NCBI GenBank assembly: GCA_003211755.1
Contig: QCRS01000005.1
Location: 1 to 37,816 of the forward strand
Direction of reading: 5' to 3'
Length of the DNA: 37,816 nt
From: Prochlorococcus sp. AG-463-F15
Lineage (GTDB): Bacteria; Cyanobacteriota; Cyanobacteriia; PCC-6307; Cyanobiaceae
Made by a program: the position numbers and the translations under genes. Positions 1 to 10,257 of the stretch are shown in pieces; positions within the stretch are counted from its first letter, which is position 1, and each line of letters starts with the position of its first letter. Below the pieces are notes generated by a model that was not told the DNA's origin, did no database searches, and was given only the letters and a program-made list of their open reading frames with translations.

Positions 1-6
1 ACTGGC

Positions 7-1569
7 ATGAAATCCAAAACATCTCTCAATCACAAAATTAGTTTTAATTTTTCTATTGAACAATATTCACTTTTAATCTTTATTTCTATTGGTCTCCTTG
101 GCGCATTTAATCATTCTCTCTGGAGAGATGAGATGCAGGGATGGCTTGTCGCTTGGAGAAGTGATGATTTGCTTTCCTTATGGCAAAACAATGCTCCTTC
201 GGGTCACCCAGTCCTCTGGTCAACTTTGATTTATTTGGTCAAAGATATCACTGGTTCTCCTTTAAGTATGCAATTACTTCATTGGGGATTAGGGTGCCTT
301 GCTTTGATTTGTTTTTGGCGTTGGAATCCACTGAAGAGTTGGCAAAAAGCACTTTTTACTTTTGGTTATTACCCTTTTTGGGAATATTATTTTGTTTGTC
401 GTCATTATGTTTTAGCAGAGTTACTCACATTTATATTTTGTAGCGCCTACCCACTTCGCCGTAAGTCTTATTTACCATCTGCTCTTTGCCTTGGATTACT
501 TGTAAATACTCATGCATTTGCATGGTCATTAGCATTTGCAGCTTTTGTTACTCTTTTCGTTGAATGGATCTCAACTAAAGAACAAAGGCATTCTTACTTT
601 AATAACAAATATTGGATATTGGACCTATCTGTAAGCCTGCTTATACTTATTGTTTTGACTACCTTATCTATATATAGTCTTCTTCAGGTCAGAGAAGCTG
701 TTGATGTTATTCCAAGTGATTTTGACATACGACATCTGTTTAGAGTTATTGGTAGGGTTTTTGGAGGATATGTTTTAATTATTCCAAACCATCAAAGATG
801 GTTTGATCTTATATTTTGTTCGATTATTACGATAGGTTTTATCTCTGTAACCCTTAGCTTTTTGAAGAGATCTATTTCGGCATCTTTATTCTTTATCTCA
901 GGTATAAGTTTTCTATTTGCTTTTAATTATTTCCTTTATTTAGGTATCGGTTCACGCCATTATGGATATTATTTCTTGATTCTTATAGCTTCAATATGGT
1001 TGGCTCTACATTCAGACCATTATTCTCAAGATCAGCGGATTGATATAAATAGGCATATTCCATTAGTAGAGAGTTTATCTAAGCTTTTCCCTCATCTTCT
1101 AACTTTTTGCTTGGCTATTCATTCTGCGGCTGGAATTCATCGAGTACTGTATGACTTTTATGTTCCTTATTCGGCTGGCAAGGTTACAGCAGAGTATATC
1201 CAAGCTCAAGGTTGGTCAGATGAACAAATATTTGGTACCCGTGATGTTGAGGTTAGTACAGTTTCAGGCTATTTAGATCGAGATATTTTCTATCCAGAGC
1301 TGAATGATTGGGGTAGTTATGCACAATGGAATAATCGTATTTCAATTGATAGAAAAGATACCTTGTTTCATCTCAACTCTTTTTTCTCCAAGCATCCAGA
1401 TATTAATCGTCTTCTAGTGATTCTTAGCAAAGCCTCAGCTTTTCGCGAAATGAATACCGGGCAGACAAAAGTTCAAGGCGATCTGCGTATTTTAGCCGAC
1501 AAAAAATTTGAGAGGTCTTGGATTAAACCTGAACGTTTCTATCTCTATTGGGTAGAAAAAATGGATTAA
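7..1569 (+). CDS. GT-C-fold-like polytopic membrane protein, function unknown
   Basis: This 520-residue protein is mostly hydrophobic, with about 9-11 predicted membrane segments. A short N-terminal cytoplasmic stretch is followed by a first helix (about residues 20-36) and a loop with WRDEMQGW (about 39-46). An acidic pair in the first extracytoplasmic loop is typical of GT-C glycosyltransferases that use lipid-linked sugars (PMT/ArnT/PIG-M type). The roughly 120-residue C-terminal part is soluble and would face the periplasm or lumen. A role in glycosylating a lipid or surface polymer is inferred from fold resemblance only; I do not recognise a named family. The ATG at base 7 fits the membrane topology. 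ccsA follows 85 bp downstream on the same strand, with no obvious functional link. Confidence 0.75.
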   Translation: MKSKTSLNHKISFNFSIEQYSLLIFISIGLLGAFNHSLWRDEMQGWLVAWRSDDLLSLWQNNAPSGHPVLWSTLIYLVKDITGSPLSMQLLHWGLGCLALICFWRWNPLKSWQKALFTFGYYPFWEYYFVCRHYVLAELLTFIFCSAYPLRRKSYLPSALCLGLLVNTHAFAWSLAFAAFVTLFVEWISTKEQRHSYFNNKYWILDLSVSLLILIVLTTLSIYSLLQVREAVDVIPSDFDIRHLFRVIGRVFGGYVLIIPNHQRWFDLIFCSIITIGFISVTLSFLKRSISASLFFISGISFLFAFNYFLYLGIGSRHYGYYFLILIASIWLALHSDHYSQDQRIDINRHIPLVESLSKLFPHLLTFCLAIHSAAGIHRVLYDFYVPYSAGKVTAEYIQAQGWSDEQIFGTRDVEVSTVSGYLDRDIFYPELNDWGSYAQWNNRISIDRKDTLFHLNSFFSKHPDINRLLVILSKASAFREMNTGQTKVQGDLRILADKKFERSWIKPERFYLYWVEKMD

Positions 1570-1654
1570 TCTTGTTAGGTGCCATTCTATTTGGTATTCA
1601 ATCAAGAAGTTCTTGCTTTCTCATTAGTCTTCTATCAAAGACTCTGCGATATTT

Positions 1655-2596
1655 ATGACCACAACTTTCTTGCAATCTTTATTAGGTGAACCGGTTTTAG
1701 CTTTAGGGCTGGTTTCATTCTTTTTCCTTCTAATCACTCTTCCGTTTTCTTTTTGGGCTGCAGCAGGAAATAATTGCTCCTCTTCTGCTACAACACTCGT
1801 GGCAGTGGCGAATTTTTGCTTAACTTCGCTTTTAGTCCTTAGGTGGTGGGAATCAGGCCATTTCCCAATCAGTAATCTTTACGAGTCACTTTGTTTCTTG
1901 GCTTGGGCTTGTACACTTTGCCAACTTTTTCTTGAAAGATCTTTTTCTTCTCCTTTGATTTCAGCTGTAGCGACTCCTATGTCTTTGATTTGTATTGCAT
2001 TTGCGAGTTTTGCACTTCCTGACCGATTACAAGAAGCCTCACCTTTGGTTCCAGCTCTTAGGTCTAGCTGGCTTGTTATGCACGTAAGTGTTGTTATGTG
2101 CAGCTATGCTGCACTTTTAATTGGATCATTATTATCCTTAGTTGTTTTATTTACCGATAGAGACCAAGAGTTTGAAATAAGAAGTAGTTCTATTGGGTCG
2201 GGTGGTTTTAGAAATTCAGGATCCAATATTTCTAATCTCAACTCTACTATGACTGTAGATCTTAGCCCTCTAAGTTTTAGTCGAATAGAAAGGATTGATA
2301 GTCTAAGTTACCGATCTATAACGGTTGGTTTCTTACTCTTAACAATAGGATTGATCAGCGGAGCTGTTTGGGCAAATGAAGCTTGGGGAAATTGGTGGAG
2401 TTGGGATCCAAAGGAGACATGGGCTCTAATTTGTTGGTTGGTTTATGCAGCTTACTTACATACTCGTATAAGTAGAGGTTGGCAAGGTAGAAAATCTGCA
2501 GTAGTTGCAGCTGTGGGGCTATTTGTTATTTGTATTTGTTATATTGGAGTTAATTTACTTGGAATTGGTTTGCATAGTTATGGTTGGTTCTTTTAA
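1655..2596 (+). CDS. ccsA: Cytochrome c biogenesis protein CcsA (system II heme handling)
   Basis: CcsA works with Ccs1 (ResB) to move heme across the thylakoid membrane and attach it to apocytochromes c such as cytochrome f and c6/c550. The 313-residue protein has about eight membrane helices and carries the diagnostic tryptophan-rich signature [13 protein letters not shown] near residues 246-258. The C-terminal HSYGW contains one of the conserved heme-ligand histidines. A serine/asparagine-rich stretch at about residues 175-205 is a long hydrophilic loop before the WWD helix. Length and topology match cyanobacterial CcsA. The ATG at 1655 directly precedes the first hydrophobic helix. The gene ends tail-to-tail with rpe, 71 bp away; ccs1 is not in the window. 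Confidence 0.95.
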   Translation: MTTTFLQSLLGEPVLALGLVSFFFLLITLPFSFWAAAGNNCSSSATTLVAVANFCLTSLLVLRWWESGHFPISNLYESLCFLAWACTLCQLFLERSFSSPLISAVATPMSLICIAFASFALPDRLQEASPLVPALRSSWLVMHVSVVMCSYAALLIGSLLSLVVLFTDRDQEFEIRSSSIGSGGFRNSGSNISNLNSTMTVDLSPLSFSRIERIDSLSYRSITVGFLLLTIGLISGAVWANEAWGNWWSWDPKETWALICWLVYAAYLHTRISRGWQGRKSAVVAAVGLFVICICYIGVNLLGIGLHSYGWFF

Positions 2597-2667
2597 AACT
2601 ATAAAAATATTACTCGTATTTGCTTAACGTTAATTGTAGCCACATATCATTTTATTCCTTTAATCAA

Positions 2668-3342
2668 TTATGCAGAAGGCCTCTTGCTGTTTCTTATGCC
2701 TTTAATAGCTTCTTCATAACTTGGTTGATTGAAAACTCCTGAGCCACTAACAATTGCATTTGCTCCAGCTTCAATTACTTTCCAAGCATTGCTAGCTTTG
2801 ATTCCGCCATCAACTTCTATCCATGGATCTAAACCACGTTCGTCACAAGTTCTACGGAGATCTCGTATTTTCTTGACTTGACTATCTATAAAACTTTGTC
2901 CACCAAATCCAGGGTTTACACTCATAATTAGAATTAAATCACAGAGTTCTAAGCAATAATCCAAAGTGTCAAGTGGCGTACTTGGATTTAATACTGCACC
3001 AGCCTTTATGCCTAGATCTTTTATTTGAGCAAGGTTTCGATGTAGATGCGGGCAGGCTTCTACTTGTACATAAATGTGATCAGCTCCTGATTTAGCGAAA
3101 TCAGCCACATATTTTTCAGGCTCGATGATCATTAGATGAACATCTAATGGCTTTTGAGTAACTGGTCTGAGTGCTTCAACAATTAAGGGTCCAATAGTGA
3201 TGTTTGGTACGAAACGACCGTCCATTACATCAACATGAATCCAGTCTGCGCCGGCTTTGTCAACGGCCCTTACTTCTTCTCCTAATCGTGAGAAGTCGGC
3301 AGAGAGGATGGATGGTGCTATTACGAGTGGTTTGGTGCTCAT
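2668..3342 (-). CDS. rpe: Ribulose-phosphate 3-epimerase
   Basis: Interconverts ribulose 5-phosphate and xylulose 5-phosphate in the Calvin cycle and the pentose phosphate pathway. The 224-residue sequence has the full TIM-barrel set of family motifs: [10 protein letters not shown] at the N-terminus, [16 protein letters not shown] (metal-binding His and Asp), [22 protein letters not shown] and the phosphate-binding SGSGVF near the C-terminus. It is transcribed divergently from glpX, another Calvin-cycle gene, across a gap of about 210 bp that must hold both promoters. The ATG at 3342 gives the usual [11 protein letters not shown] start. Normal length, no anomalies. Confidence 0.98.
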   Translation of the reverse strand: MSTKPLVIAPSILSADFSRLGEEVRAVDKAGADWIHVDVMDGRFVPNITIGPLIVEALRPVTQKPLDVHLMIIEPEKYVADFAKSGADHIYVQVEACPHLHRNLAQIKDLGIKAGAVLNPSTPLDTLDYCLELCDLILIMSVNPGFGGQSFIDSQVKKIRDLRRTCDERGLDPWIEVDGGIKASNAWKVIEAGANAIVSGSGVFNQPSYEEAIKGIRNSKRPSA

Positions 3343-3553
3343 CGTTCTTTAACTTTGACTCGAGATTCTATTGATTAATGGGCTAACAGCATTTGAGAGT
3401 TACTTGCACTGATACAGTTGTCGGCCTTAAGAGCTGAGAACCACTGCGGCACCAAGTGCTTTTTCTTGACTATTGAAAACCATTCTCTAGTCAGTAAATT
3501 CCAAGCCCTTCTCCTTTCTTTTGTATTTAATTTTCTCTCCCGTAGCTACTCAA

Positions 3554-4558
3554 GTGGATCGCACTCTCATTCAGGAAATTCTCGAGGTTGTAGAGCAAGC
3601 AGCTATTGCCTCCGCTGAATTAACAGGCTTAGGAAAAAAAGACGAAGCAGATGCGGCAGCTGTAGAGGCGATGCGCAAACGCATGGGTCAGATTGAAATG
3701 CAAGGACGCATCGTCATTGGAGAAGGAGAGAGAGACGAGGCTCCAATGCTCTATATCGGCGAGGAGGTTGGAAGTGGAAGTGGCCCTGGGGTCGATTTTG
3801 CTGTTGATCCATGTGAAGGTACAAATCTCTGTGCAAACAGCCAGAGAGGCTCTATGGCTGTTCTTGCTGCTTCCGATAGAGGAGGCCTTTTTAATGCACC
3901 AGATTTTTATATGAAAAAACTTGCTGCGCCACCAGCAGCAAAGGGTAAGGTTGATATAAGGAAATCTGCTACCGATAACATAAAGATTCTTAGTCAGTGT
4001 CTAGGATTAGCTGTAAGCGAGCTCACAATTGTTGTAATGGATAGAGCTCGTCATAAAGATTTGATTTCTGAAATTCGTTCTACAGGAGCAAGAGTCCAAC
4101 CAATTTCAGATGGTGATGTTCAGGCTGCTATTGCATGTGGTTTTGCTGGAACAGGTACTCATTGCTTAATGGGAATAGGTGCGGCCCCAGAAGGAGTCAT
4201 TTCGGCAGCTGCAATGCGAGCTTTAGGCGGACATTTCCAAGGCCAATTAGTTTATGACCCTGCAATTGCACAGACAAGTGAATGGGCTGATTACACCAAG
4301 GAAGGAAATATTGCTCGATTAAATGAAATGGGTATTACTAACGTAGACAAAATTTATGAGGCAGATGAACTAGCTTCAGGAGAAAATGTTGTGTTTGCTG
4401 GAAGTGGAATAACCGATGGACTTTTGTTCCATGGGGTTAAGTTTGAAATTGATTGCACACGCACTAGCAGTCTCGTGATTAGCACTCTTGACGATACGGC
4501 TCGATTTACTAATACCATTCATATCAAGGATGGTGCTAAGAGCATTGCCTTGAGCTGA
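3554..4558 (+). CDS. glpX: Class II fructose-1,6-/sedoheptulose-1,7-bisphosphatase (GlpX type)
   Basis: In cyanobacteria this enzyme removes the C1 phosphate from both fructose 1,6-bisphosphate and sedoheptulose 1,7-bisphosphate, so one protein serves two regenerative Calvin-cycle steps. Visible motifs are [20 protein letters not shown] (metal-binding acidic residues), [13 protein letters not shown] (the DPxEGT-type site) and GSGITDG towards the C-terminus. The ORF track starts at a TTG at 3521. I prefer the GTG at 3554, which gives [17 protein letters not shown], the usual cyanobacterial N-terminus, and 334 residues. The upstream region of about 210 bp is shared with the divergent rpe. hemA follows 33 bp downstream and may be co-transcribed. 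Confidence 0.96.
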   Translation: MDRTLIQEILEVVEQAAIASAELTGLGKKDEADAAAVEAMRKRMGQIEMQGRIVIGEGERDEAPMLYIGEEVGSGSGPGVDFAVDPCEGTNLCANSQRGSMAVLAASDRGGLFNAPDFYMKKLAAPPAAKGKVDIRKSATDNIKILSQCLGLAVSELTIVVMDRARHKDLISEIRSTGARVQPISDGDVQAAIACGFAGTGTHCLMGIGAAPEGVISAAAMRALGGHFQGQLVYDPAIAQTSEWADYTKEGNIARLNEMGITNVDKIYEADELASGENVVFAGSGITDGLLFHGVKFEIDCTRTSSLVISTLDDTARFTNTIHIKDGAKSIALS

Positions 4559-4591
4559 CGACTATTACGACTAGAAAAGAGGGACCTTTCT

Positions 4592-5899
4592 ATGCACATT
4601 GCCGTTGTCGGTCTTAGCCATCGCACGGCACCTGTTGAAGTCCGTGAGAAGCTCAGTATCTCTGAGCAATCTATGGAAAAGTCTCTTAAGTCATTAAGGG
4701 ATAATGAGCAGGTACTTGAAGTCTCTATTCTCAGTACATGTAATCGACTTGAAATATATATATTATTGAGACATCCAGACTTGGGGTTAGAAGCTGTAAG
4801 GGAATTTCTTATGGCTTACTCTGGCCTTGAAGAAGAACATTTAATTCCACATTTATTTACTTATAACCAAGAAGAGGCAGTTGCTCATTTGATGAAGGTT
4901 GCTGCAGGGCTGGACAGTTTGGTGTTGGGCGAAGGACAGATACTTTCTCAGGTAAAGAAGATGCTTCGATTGGGACAAGAGCATCAATCGATGGGACCTA
5001 TCCTCAACCGATTGCTTACACAGGCTGTCAGTACTGGGAAGAGAGTTAGAAGTGAAACCAATCTTGGAACAGGTGCTGTCTCAATTAGCTCTGCGGCTGT
5101 AGAGCTAGCACAATTGAAACTTGGCCAATCTCAAGGGAAAGATCAATTGGTCAGCCTTGAGCCTGAAGTAGTTGCTGTTGTGGGTGCAGGCAGAATGAGT
5201 AGATTACTTCTTCAACATTTGCAATCTAAGGGCTGCTCCGGACTGACTTTGATTAATCGGACTAGGGAGCGTGCTGAATCTTTGGCATCTGATTTTCCTG
5301 ACCTTGATGTTGATTGCCGATTACTTGATGAACTTGATAATTGCTTGAGCAGTTGTTCACTTGTTTTTACTAGTACTGCAGCAGACACGCCAATTATTGA
5401 TAGATCTCGTTTGAAGAACCTCTCTCTAACTTCCCTTCGACTGATTGATATAGGTGTACCAAGAAACATTGCAGCTGATGTTGATGGTGTCTCAGGTGTT
5501 GAGTCTCATGATGTTGATGACTTGCAAGAAGTAGTTTCTAGGAATCAGGAAGCTCGTCAGAAAGTTGCACTAGAAGCGGAAGGTTTGCTGCAAGAAGAGG
5601 GACGCCTCTTCCTTGAGTGGTGGGACAGTCTTGAGGCGGTCCCAACGATAAATCAACTTAGGGCGACTTTAGAAGCGATACGTAGTGAAGAACTCCAAAA
5701 GGCTTTGAGTCGAATGGGACCGGATTTCTCCGCAAGAGAGCGGAAGGTTGTAGAGGCATTAAGCAAAGGCATTATTAATAAAATTCTCCATACGCCAGTA
5801 ACTCAACTAAGGGCTCCTCAAGCTCGATCCGAAAGGAAAGAGGCACTTAGGGTTGTTGAAACCCTTTTTAAATTGAGCTTGCCTAATGATGGGAAATAA
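4592..5899 (+). CDS. hemA: Glutamyl-tRNA reductase
   Basis: Reduces glutamyl-tRNA(Glu) with NADPH to glutamate-1-semialdehyde, the committed step of heme, chlorophyll and corrinoid synthesis. The 435-residue protein shows the N-terminal catalytic domain with GLSHRTAPVEVREK and the nucleophilic Cys50 in ILSTCNRLEIY, then LDSLVLGEGQILSQVKK. The NADPH-binding Rossmann motif VVAVVGAGRMSRLL lies near residue 193 and the helical dimerisation domain near the end. All key residues are intact. The ATG at 4592 begins the canonical MHIAVVGLSHR. It sits 33 bp behind glpX and 123 bp before the preferred glgC start, so expression may be tied to glpX. Confidence 0.98.
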   Translation: MHIAVVGLSHRTAPVEVREKLSISEQSMEKSLKSLRDNEQVLEVSILSTCNRLEIYILLRHPDLGLEAVREFLMAYSGLEEEHLIPHLFTYNQEEAVAHLMKVAAGLDSLVLGEGQILSQVKKMLRLGQEHQSMGPILNRLLTQAVSTGKRVRSETNLGTGAVSISSAAVELAQLKLGQSQGKDQLVSLEPEVVAVVGAGRMSRLLLQHLQSKGCSGLTLINRTRERAESLASDFPDLDVDCRLLDELDNCLSSCSLVFTSTAADTPIIDRSRLKNLSLTSLRLIDIGVPRNIAADVDGVSGVESHDVDDLQEVVSRNQEARQKVALEAEGLLQEEGRLFLEWWDSLEAVPTINQLRATLEAIRSEELQKALSRMGPDFSARERKVVEALSKGIINKILHTPVTQLRAPQARSERKEALRVVETLFKLSLPNDGK

Positions 5900-6022
5900 C
5901 TATCGGCCAGGCCTTTTGGAGCTTGTAGAAGGAGCAGACATTAATCGATCTGCCCTTTCATTCGATTTTGTGCGGCTGTCTTCCAGTAGGTTTGCAACTC
6001 AATGCAGATTTGCGCAAGAAGA

Positions 6023-7318
6023 ATGAAGCGTGTTTTAGCAATAATTTTGGGGGGTGGAGCAGGTACTCGCCTCTACCCTCTTACTAAGATGAGAGCAAAG
6101 CCTGCAGTACCTCTTGCAGGTAAATATCGTTTAATTGATATACCAATTAGCAATTGTATTAATTCGAACATCAACAAGATGTACGTTTTAACTCAGTTTA
6201 ATAGTGCATCTTTGAATCGACATCTTACCCAAAGTTATAACTTAAGTGCACCATTTGGTCAAGGATTTGTTGAAGTTTTAGCAGCCCAACAAACTCCCGA
6301 CAGCCCATCTTGGTTTGAAGGTACCGCGGATGCGGTTAGAAAATACCAATGGTTATTTCAAGAGTGGGATGTTGATGAATATTTAATATTATCTGGTGAT
6401 CAACTATATAGAATGGATTACAGTCGCTTTGTAGAGCATCATCGTAATACAGGTGCTGACTTGACTGTCGCGGCACTTCCTGTAGATGCAGAGCAAGCTG
6501 AAGGCTTTGGTTTAATGCGAACTGATAATCAAGGAAATATTAAAGAGTTTAGTGAAAAGCCCAAAGGTCAAGCATTAAAGGCTATGGCTGTAGATACATC
6601 TCGTTTTGGCCTTTCATCAGAGTCAGCAAAACAGAAACCATATCTAGCCTCTATGGGTATATATGTTTTCAGTCGAGCCACACTATTTGACCTATTAAAT
6701 AAGAATCCAGCCCACAAAGATTTTGGCAAAGAAGTTATACCAGAAGCTCTAGATAGAGGTGATACTTTGAAAAGTTATGTATTTAATGATTATTGGGAAG
6801 ACATCGGAACGATTGGAGCATTCTATGAGGCTAACCTTGCATTAACTAAACAACCTACTCCTCCATTTAGTTTTTATGATGAGAAATTTCCTATATATAC
6901 TCGTCCACGCTATTTACCACCTACAAAACTAGTAGATGCTCAGATTACTGACTCAATTATTGGTGAAGGTTCTATTCTCAAGTCATGTAGCATTCATCAT
7001 TGTGTTTTAGGGGTACGAAGCAGGGTAGAAAGTGATGTGGTATTACAAGACTCTTTAGTTATGGGTTCTGACTTTTTTGAGTCTTCCGAGGAAAGAGCAG
7101 CTTTAAGAAAGGGTGGTGGAATTCCTCTTGGCGTAGGTCAAGGTACAACGGTAAAAAGAGCAATCTTGGATAAGAACACAAGAGTTGGCAACAACGTTGC
7201 GATAGTCAATAAAGATCACGTTGAGGAGGCTGACCGAGCGGATGAAGGTTTCTATATAAGAAATGGGATCGTTGTTGTAGTAAAGAATGCAAGTATCTCT
7301 GATGGCACTATCATTTAA
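6023..7318 (+). CDS. glgC: Glucose-1-phosphate adenylyltransferase (ADP-glucose pyrophosphorylase)
   Basis: Makes ADP-glucose from glucose 1-phosphate and ATP, the controlling step of glycogen synthesis; cyanobacterial forms are activated by 3-phosphoglycerate. The nucleotidyltransferase domain shows [35 protein letters not shown] and [12 protein letters not shown] left-handed beta-helix domain follows, ending in [15 protein letters not shown], which holds the conserved lysine of the allosteric site. I prefer the ATG at 6023 ([12 protein letters not shown], 431 residues) over the ORF-track start at 6002; the purine-rich GCAAGAAGA just before it could act as a ribosome binding site. Downstream lies a T-rich tandem repeat that may end transcription before gnd. 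Confidence 0.97.
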   Translation: MKRVLAIILGGGAGTRLYPLTKMRAKPAVPLAGKYRLIDIPISNCINSNINKMYVLTQFNSASLNRHLTQSYNLSAPFGQGFVEVLAAQQTPDSPSWFEGTADAVRKYQWLFQEWDVDEYLILSGDQLYRMDYSRFVEHHRNTGADLTVAALPVDAEQAEGFGLMRTDNQGNIKEFSEKPKGQALKAMAVDTSRFGLSSESAKQKPYLASMGIYVFSRATLFDLLNKNPAHKDFGKEVIPEALDRGDTLKSYVFNDYWEDIGTIGAFYEANLALTKQPTPPFSFYDEKFPIYTRPRYLPPTKLVDAQITDSIIGEGSILKSCSIHHCVLGVRSRVESDVVLQDSLVMGSDFFESSEERAALRKGGGIPLGVGQGTTVKRAILDKNTRVGNNVAIVNKDHVEEADRADEGFYIRNGIVVVVKNASISDGTII

Positions 7319-7334
7319 AAAAGTGTTTGCAACC

Positions 7335-7372
7335 ACTAGGTTTTTTATCTACGACTAGTCTTTTTATCTAGT
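7335..7372 (+). repeat. Two tandem imperfect 19-bp T-rich repeats downstream of glgC
   Basis: ACTAGGTTTTTTATCTACG is followed directly by ACTAGTCTTTTTATCTAGT, matching at 15 of 19 positions. Each copy carries a run of five or six T after a short ACTAG element. The pair lies 17 bp past the glgC stop and could help end transcription, but the stems that can be drawn are short. Confidence 0.45.
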
Positions 7373-7484
7373 AGCTTTGATAGTTGATTTATTGATAACA
7401 ATTTTCCAACCCTGACATAGTTGCCTTATTAACAGTCGATTTTGTGCCGTAGGGGTCACACTATCTCAAGTTGAAACTTTTTAG

Positions 7485-8900
7485 ATGTCCAAGGCTCATT
7501 TTGGTTTGATTGGTCTTGGAGTAATGGGCGAGAATCTCGTGTTAAATGCAGAACGTAATGGATTTTCAAGTGTTGTTTACAACCGTACCTATGCAAAAAC
7601 AGAAGCTTTCTTAAAGGGTCGTGGTTTTGGTAAGTCTATTGAAGGAGCAACTAGCCTTCAGGATTTTGTTGACAAGCTTGAAAGGCCTCGAAGGATCCTC
7701 ATGATGATTAAGGCTGGGGGACCTACTGATGCAGTGATTGAGCAAATATCTCCTTATTTAGAAGAAGGTGATTTGCTAATTGATGGAGGCAATTCTCAAT
7801 TTAGGGATACAGAAAGACGTGTCGCAGATCTTGAGAGTAAGAGTTTTGGATATATAGGCATGGGTGTATCTGGCGGAGCGAAAGGTGCACTGGAAGGACC
7901 AAGCATGATGCCAGGTGGAACTAAAACTTCTTATCAAGCAATTGAGAGCCTTTTAAGCAAGATGGCAGCTCAAGTAGAGGATGGACCATGTGTCACATAT
8001 ATAGGGCGGGGAGGTTCAGGACACTTTGTGAAAACTGTCCACAATGGAATTGAATATGGAATAGAGCAGATCCTTGCTGAGTCATATGACCTGATGAAAC
8101 GAGGAGCTGGAATGAATGGAGATCAGATTGCAGATGTGATGTCTTATTGGAACAGTACCGAGGAACTCTGTTCTTATCTTGTTGAAATTACTGAAGCTTG
8201 TATGCGAACTAAAGATCCAATTGATGGAACAGATATCGTTGAAAAGATCATGGATAAAGCAGGACAGAAGGGGACAGGATTGTGGACTGTTATTAGTGCC
8301 TTGGAGCTCGGGGCGGCAGTTCCAACTATTTATGCGTCACTTAATGGGCGTGTAATGAGTTCCATGAAGTCCCAGAGAATTGCTGCAGAATCAATCCTGA
8401 AAGGGCCTTCTATTGATCATATTGATTTTGGTGATGCAACTAATGGTTTACCTCCATTAATGGATGCTGTTGTTTTGTCCTCTATGGCTAGTTACGCGCA
8501 AGGAATGGAGTTGTTGCGACTCGCATCTTCTGAGTACGACTATCAATTAGATATGCCTTCTATTGCTCAGATTTGGAAAGGTGGATGCATAATACGTTCA
8601 ACTCTTCTTAAACGAATCCAGGATGCATTTACGCTGGATCCAAATCTTACAAATCTTTTAATAGACCCTTGGTTTGCAGAACAAGTCAATCGTCGTTTGC
8701 CTGGATTGGCAAAGGTAGTTATAAATGCTTCACAATCAGGTATTCCTGTCCCTTGCCTCAGTAGTACACTTGATTATATTAATAGTTACAGAACTGGACG
8801 TTTACCACAGAATTTGGTTCAGGCTATGAGGGATTGTTTTGGTTCACATACTTATGAACGTCTAGACAAAGAAGGTGTATTTCATACTGACTGGATTTAA
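7485..8900 (+). CDS. gnd: 6-phosphogluconate dehydrogenase (decarboxylating)
   Basis: Oxidises 6-phosphogluconate to ribulose 5-phosphate and CO2 with NADP, supplying reductant at night through the oxidative pentose phosphate pathway. The 471-residue protein has the Rossmann motif GLGVMGENLVLNAERNG, the NRT/NP-discriminating region, DGGNSQFRDTERR, GVSGGAKGALEGPSMMPGG, and the catalytic lysine in GGSGHFVKTVHNGIEYG. It ends in the family tail GSHTYERL...FHTDW. Length is normal. The pgl gene follows after 12 bp, so the two consecutive pathway steps are probably one transcript. The roughly 165 bp before the ATG would hold the promoter; no convincing box could be chosen. Confidence 0.98.
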   Translation: MSKAHFGLIGLGVMGENLVLNAERNGFSSVVYNRTYAKTEAFLKGRGFGKSIEGATSLQDFVDKLERPRRILMMIKAGGPTDAVIEQISPYLEEGDLLIDGGNSQFRDTERRVADLESKSFGYIGMGVSGGAKGALEGPSMMPGGTKTSYQAIESLLSKMAAQVEDGPCVTYIGRGGSGHFVKTVHNGIEYGIEQILAESYDLMKRGAGMNGDQIADVMSYWNSTEELCSYLVEITEACMRTKDPIDGTDIVEKIMDKAGQKGTGLWTVISALELGAAVPTIYASLNGRVMSSMKSQRIAAESILKGPSIDHIDFGDATNGLPPLMDAVVLSSMASYAQGMELLRLASSEYDYQLDMPSIAQIWKGGCIIRSTLLKRIQDAFTLDPNLTNLLIDPWFAEQVNRRLPGLAKVVINASQSGIPVPCLSSTLDYINSYRTGRLPQNLVQAMRDCFGSHTYERLDKEGVFHTDWI

Positions 8901-8912
8901 AAGAGGCTCTTA

Positions 8913-9626
8913 ATGACTTCTTACAAAATTGAAAAATCTATTGATCCAAATGAGTTGGCTCGTAAAGCCTGTCAGATAATTGCATCAAATATTGATCTTG
9001 CTTTGGATGAGAGGGATAGAGCTCAAATTTCTCTCTCAGGAGGATCAACTCCAATAAAAACATATAACTTGCTTGGTAAAGAGCATCTCCCATGGGATCG
9101 AGTTGATCTATTCCTTGGCGATGAAAGATGGGTTGATCAAAGTGATAAGGCAAGCAATGCTGGAATGATCCGTAAAACTTTGCTTGCATCTCCTCCGGGA
9201 TCATTTTGTAGATTCCATCCAATACCTACAATTCAGTTCCCAAGTCCTGAGCAGAGTGCTGAAGCTTTTTCAGAACTTTTGATGAAAGTATGTATTGGAC
9301 AACCACCAGTTTTTGATTTGATATTGCTTGGACTTGGTGATGATGGCCATACAGCTTCTCTTTTTCCAGGAAGTGAAGCTCTAAGTATTAAAGAAAGTTG
9401 GACTACTGTTACTAATGCTAATGGCCATGAGCGAATAACTCTTACTTCCTCAGTATTAAGTGCTGCTCGCAAAATAGTATTTCTTGTTAGTGGTGAATCA
9501 AAACAGATTGCACTTCAGAGGTTAATAGACCCTAATGAATCTTCGAATAGAACTCCTGCGAAATTGGTTCAACCGGATTCAGAGATATTGATCTTAGCTG
9601 ATGAGAGATCTTCTTCTCTGATCTAG
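8913..9626 (+). CDS. pgl: 6-phosphogluconolactonase
   Basis: Hydrolyses 6-phosphogluconolactone to 6-phosphogluconate, the step immediately before Gnd. The 237-residue sequence carries the SugarP-isomerase-like motifs SLSGGSTPIKTYNLL, LFLGDERWVDQSDKASNAGM and LGLGDDGHTASLFPG, all intact. It begins 12 bp after the gnd stop with AAGAGG as a reasonable ribosome binding site, which supports the ATG at 8913 and co-transcription with gnd. The zwf/opcA genes that would complete the oxidative branch are not in the window. Two antisense ORFs in the track over this gene are shadows. Confidence 0.96.
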   Translation: MTSYKIEKSIDPNELARKACQIIASNIDLALDERDRAQISLSGGSTPIKTYNLLGKEHLPWDRVDLFLGDERWVDQSDKASNAGMIRKTLLASPPGSFCRFHPIPTIQFPSPEQSAEAFSELLMKVCIGQPPVFDLILLGLGDDGHTASLFPGSEALSIKESWTTVTNANGHERITLTSSVLSAARKIVFLVSGESKQIALQRLIDPNESSNRTPAKLVQPDSEILILADERSSSLI

Positions 9627-9681
9627 TATTTATCTACCTTTATATGCTCATCTTATTTACTATTGGTTAGTTTCCTTGCCT

Positions 9682-10257
9682 ATGAATGACAATTTCTCTG
9701 ACATAACAACTCCAATCTCAGATTCTACTATTATTAATTATTTCGAGGATTGGACCTCCCTTAATGATTCGATTATGGGAGGCACAAGCAAAGCCACCTG
9801 TTCAATGCAATCAGATGGACTTGAATTGAAAGGAGAATTGGTAGAAGAGGGAGGTGGTTTTGTGAGTTGTAGATCCCCAGTATTTAAACCACCTTTAAAT
9901 CTTTCTAATTATCATAGTCTGAAGATTAAAGTTGATGGAGAAGGACGTACTCTCAAGATCGCACTTTTTTGTGACTTGCAATTATTAGGATTAAATGAAT
10001 TGTTCTTTCCTGGAATTCATTGGGTGGCAGAAGTGCCTACTATTTCTTCTGGAACAACATCTATAGAAATTCCTTTTAGCAAGTTTCAACCAACTGTTCG
10101 TGCAAAACAAATCCCTATTTCGCCAAGCATAAATCCAAAAGCAATTACACAATTGCAATTGCTTCATTCTAAGTTTGGAGAACCAGGTGAGTTAAATTTA
10201 GGATTTAGGCCTGGACCTATAAAAATCTTACTACGTTCCATCAGTGGATGTTCCTGA
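9682..10257 (+). CDS. CIA30-domain protein (NDUFAF1-like beta-sandwich), role unknown
   Basis: The 191-residue soluble protein matches the CIA30 family (complex I intermediate-associated protein 30). It has DWTSLNDSIMGGTSKATC near the start, a central GGFVSCRSPVF, and a KIALFCD-type strand followed by IEIPFSKFQPTVRAK. In mitochondria this family helps assemble complex I; in cyanobacteria several such proteins exist without a settled role, and many carry this fold as a carbohydrate-binding-like module. The track starts at a TTG at 9676; the in-frame ATG two codons later (9682) is the better start. It overlaps the next gene by 14 bp, suggesting translational coupling. No signal peptide is visible. 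Confidence 0.75.
   Translation: MNDNFSDITTPISDSTIINYFEDWTSLNDSIMGGTSKATCSMQSDGLELKGELVEEGGGFVSCRSPVFKPPLNLSNYHSLKIKVDGEGRTLKIALFCDLQLLGLNELFFPGIHWVAEVPTISSGTTSIEIPFSKFQPTVRAKQIPISPSINPKAITQLQLLHSKFGEPGELNLGFRPGPIKILLRSISGCS

Noticed and set aside
3451-3467. GCAC-CAA-GTGC hairpin followed by TTTTT in the glpX leader
   Set aside because: Only four to five pairs with a three-base loop; too weak to call a terminator or attenuator.
3418-3618. 66-aa plus-strand ORF across the glpX start
   Set aside because: It overlaps the well-supported glpX frame and its sequence (Ser/Cys-rich, no motif) is what an out-of-frame reading gives.
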